Shown here one piece after another: positions 62,180 through 64,000 of a stretch of 64,000 bases of DNA. The position numbers and the translations under genes are program-made. This stretch comes from Pseudomonas saudimassiliensis. Lineage in GTDB: Bacteria > Pseudomonadota > Gammaproteobacteria > Pseudomonadales > Pseudomonadaceae. The notes beneath the pieces were generated by a model. It saw only the letters and a list, made by a program, of their open reading frames with translations, made no database searches and had not been told where the DNA came from. The DNA is taken from assembly GCF_000939975.1 (NCBI RefSeq), contig NZ_LK391969.1, forward strand, positions 1,375,412 through 1,439,411, read 5' to 3'. Numbering within the stretch: position 1 is the stretch's first letter; every line of letters begins with the position of its first letter.

Positions 62180-63259
62180 ATGGTATGGTTGACCCTCTGC
62201 CTGATCACCGGCGTACTGGCATTCCTCACGCTGCTGCCGCTGAGCCGCAACGAAGCCTGGTGGGTACGGGTCTGGGACTTTCCGCGGCTGCAGTTGGCCA
62301 CCCTGCTCGCCCTGCTGCTGCTGGCCAGCCTACTGCTGCTGGACCTGAGCCAACCGCGCAGCTGGCTGCCGCTGACGCTCTGCACCCTGTGCCTGGGCTA
62401 CCAGGCCTGGTGGATACTGCCCTACACCCGGTTGTGGCGGCGCGAAGTGCAGCCGGCAACCGAGCCGGGCGGCGAGACCCTGCGCATCCTGGTCTCCAAT
62501 GTGCTGACCCCCAACCGCCGCGCCGACCTGCTGTTGGCGCAGATCCGCGCTCATCAGCCCGATATTGTCGTCACCCTGGAATCCAACGACTGGTGGCAGA
62601 CCCAGCTCGACGCCCTGCAGCCGGATTACCCGCACACGGTCAAATGTCCGTTGGAGAATCTCTATGGCATGCATGTGTATTCCCGGCTGCCGTTGCAGGA
62701 CGCGGAAGTCGCCTGGCTGGTCGAGGACGATGTGCCCTCGATCCATACCGGGGTACGGCTGCCGGGCGGCGACTGCGTGCAGGTGCACTTCCTGCACCCC
62801 GCGCCCCCCAGCCCCACCGAGAACGACGAATCCACCGAGCGCGACGTCGAGCTGCTGCTGGTCGCCAAGCGGCTGGAAGATGCCGACGGCCCGGTGATTG
62901 TCACCGGCGACCTGAACGATGTCGCCTGGTCGACCACCACCCGGCTGTTTCGCAAGATCAGCGGCCTGCTGGACCCCCGGGTCGGACGCGGCATGTTCAA
63001 CACCTTCCACGCCGATCACTGGTTTCTGCGCTGGCCGCTGGATCACATCTTCCACAGCAGCCATTTCACCCTGCGCAGCATCCAGCGCCTGCCCCACGTC
63101 GGCTCGGACCACTTTCCCGTCCTGGTCGAGCTGCAATACCACGCCGCCGAGCAAAGCCAGCAGGGGCTGGATGCCAACGCCGACGACCAGGCGCTGGCCG
63201 AGGAAAAGCTCGACGAAGAGCCAGCCGACCCGGCAGATGTACCCGAGCCGGGCCGCTAA
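62180..63259 (+). CDS. membrane-anchored EEP-family hydrolase
   Basis: A 359-residue protein with two or three N-terminal membrane helices (about 1-80), then an endonuclease/exonuclease/phosphatase domain: LVSNVL, TLESND, GDLNDVAWS and the final GSDHFPV with catalytic Asp-His. YafD-like proteins have this layout. The acidic tail (about 325-359) is extra. It is divergent from the FAD oxidoreductase gene. Confidence 0.85.
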   Translation: MVWLTLCLITGVLAFLTLLPLSRNEAWWVRVWDFPRLQLATLLALLLLASLLLLDLSQPRSWLPLTLCTLCLGYQAWWILPYTRLWRREVQPATEPGGETLRILVSNVLTPNRRADLLLAQIRAHQPDIVVTLESNDWWQTQLDALQPDYPHTVKCPLENLYGMHVYSRLPLQDAEVAWLVEDDVPSIHTGVRLPGGDCVQVHFLHPAPPSPTENDESTERDVELLLVAKRLEDADGPVIVTGDLNDVAWSTTTRLFRKISGLLDPRVGRGMFNTFHADHWFLRWPLDHIFHSSHFTLRSIQRLPHVGSDHFPVLVELQYHAAEQSQQGLDANADDQALAEEKLDEEPADPADVPEPGR

Positions 63260-63273
63260 TCCCCGCTGTCTAT

Positions 63274-63301
63274 AGCCCCGGGCTGGGGCTAGCCGTATAA
63301 T
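63274..63301 (+). promoter_or_regulatory. hairpin and -10-like box ahead of hisB
   Basis: A small stem (AGCCCC/GGGGCT, 63274-63290) is followed by a perfect TATAAT at 63296-63301. No good -35 box is visible, so this is a tentative hisB promoter. Confidence 0.35.
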
Positions 63302-63338
63302 GCCCGCCCTTGATTCAGAATATTTGTGGAGAATGGCC

Positions 63339-63932
63339 ATGACGCAGCGCAGGGCGAGTGTCGAGCGCAACACGTCGGAAACCCAGATCAAAGTGGAAAT
63401 CAACCTGGACGGTACCGGCCAGGCGCACTTCGATATCGGCGTTCCCTTCCTCGAGCACATGCTGGACCAGGTAGCCCGGCACGGCCTGATCGACATGCAT
63501 ATCGAATGTCGCGGCGACCTCCACATCGACGACCACCACACCGTGGAAGATGTCGGCATCACCCTGGGCCAGGCCTTTGCCCAGGCCGTGGGCGACAAGA
63601 AGGGGCTGCGCCGCTACGGGCACTCCTACGTCCCCATGGACGAGGCGCTGTCGCGGGTGGCCCTGGATTTCTCCGGCCGCCCCGGCCTGCAGATGCACGT
63701 GCCCTACACCCGCGCGGTCGTCGGCCGCTTCGATGTGGACCTGTTCCAGGAATTTTTCCAGGGTTTCGTCAACCATGCCCTGGTGACCCTGCACATCGAC
63801 AACCTGCGTGGCGTCAACACCCACCACCAGATCGAGACCGTGTTCAAGGCCTTCGGTCGCGCCCTGCGCATGGCCGTGGAAATCGACCCGCGCATGGGCG
63901 ATCGCATTCCCTCGACCAAGGGTTCGCTGTAA
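63339..63932 (+). CDS. hisB: imidazoleglycerol-phosphate dehydratase
   Basis: A 197-residue enzyme of histidine biosynthesis (dehydration of imidazole-glycerol phosphate). The metal-binding motifs are DDHHTVED and NTHHQIE, each part of the two manganese sites. ATG 63339 is chosen over 63333 because GGAG lies 7 bases upstream and the length equals the Pseudomonas enzyme. It is monofunctional, without the phosphatase domain of enteric HisB. hisH follows directly. Confidence 0.97.
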   Translation: MTQRRASVERNTSETQIKVEINLDGTGQAHFDIGVPFLEHMLDQVARHGLIDMHIECRGDLHIDDHHTVEDVGITLGQAFAQAVGDKKGLRRYGHSYVPMDEALSRVALDFSGRPGLQMHVPYTRAVVGRFDVDLFQEFFQGFVNHALVTLHIDNLRGVNTHHQIETVFKAFGRALRMAVEIDPRMGDRIPSTKGSL

Positions 63933-64000
63933 ATGAGCTCGGTCGCCGTCATCGATTACGGCATGGGCAACCTGCACTCGGTTGCCAAGGCGCTGGAGCA
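63933..64000 (+). CDS. hisH: imidazole glycerol phosphate synthase glutaminase subunit, 3'-partial
   Basis: Only the first 22 codons are in the window (MSSVAVIDYGMGNLHSVAKA). VIDYGMGNLHSV is the classic HisH N-terminus. The ATG abuts the hisB stop, giving the usual hisBH order. Confidence 0.9.
   Translation, partial: MSSVAVIDYGMGNLHSVAKALE

Noticed and set aside
62149..63300. 383-residue frame overlapping the EEP-family gene
   Set aside because: Pro/Arg/Ala-rich frame-shifted shadow; the EEP frame carries all catalytic motifs.

Overview
The window reads as the junction between a Pseudomonas-type gammaproteobacterial chromosome and a large integrative and conjugative element (ICE). The chromosomal part (about 52.4-64 kb) has the order tRNA-Thr, methyltransferase, polar amino-acid ABC transporter, tRNA-Phe, yggX, mutY, asmA, FAD oxidoreductase, EEP-family protein, hisB, hisH. 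This matches Pseudomonas/Halopseudomonas gene order as far as I remember it.

The ICE lies between the left edge and the 3' end of the tRNA-Thr gene and is of the PFGI-1/PAPI-1 (SXT/TOL TraD) class. Reading away from the tRNA on the minus strand, the replication/partition module comes first: parA, dnaB, an unknown protein, an orphan HicA-like protein, parB, DUF2857, STY4528-type replication protein, PFL_4669 protein, DUF3158, ssb, a lipoprotein and a type IA topoisomerase. Then comes the mating-pair module: PilL-like lipoprotein, PFL_4693 protein, transglycosylase, PFL_4695 protein, TraD, PFL_4697 protein, RAQPRD, PFL_4701-4706 proteins, TraC-like ATPase, PFL_4709-4711 proteins and TraG. Most of these genes overlap by 1-14 bases. 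I see no relaxase, integrase or second att site, so the far end of the ICE must lie left of base 1.

The cargo (1-20 kb) is a patchwork. It starts with a czcCBA metal efflux operon, a P-type ATPase gene ruined by an internal deletion, and an AT-rich czcRS-like two-component system. An IS66 stub follows. Next is a hybrid Tn402-like transposon: IRt, tniA-tniB-tniQ, then the Tn5393 block tnpR-strA-strB and its right end, a 3' scrap of intI1, and IRi. It sits just upstream of an unrelated resolvase gene. After that come an AT-rich restriction-modification pair with a NotI-family nuclease and a few small unknown genes.

The most unusual signals are non-coding. One is an array of seven perfect 17-bp palindromes at exact 51-bp spacing inside the replication module (44168-44490). 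Another is a 17-bp motif found 60 bp upstream of the first genes of two separate transfer operons (32906 and 39640). A third is a cluster of DnaA-box-like sequences beside the tRNA-Thr gene. The resolvase swap inside the Tn402-like transposon is the most interesting gene-level event.
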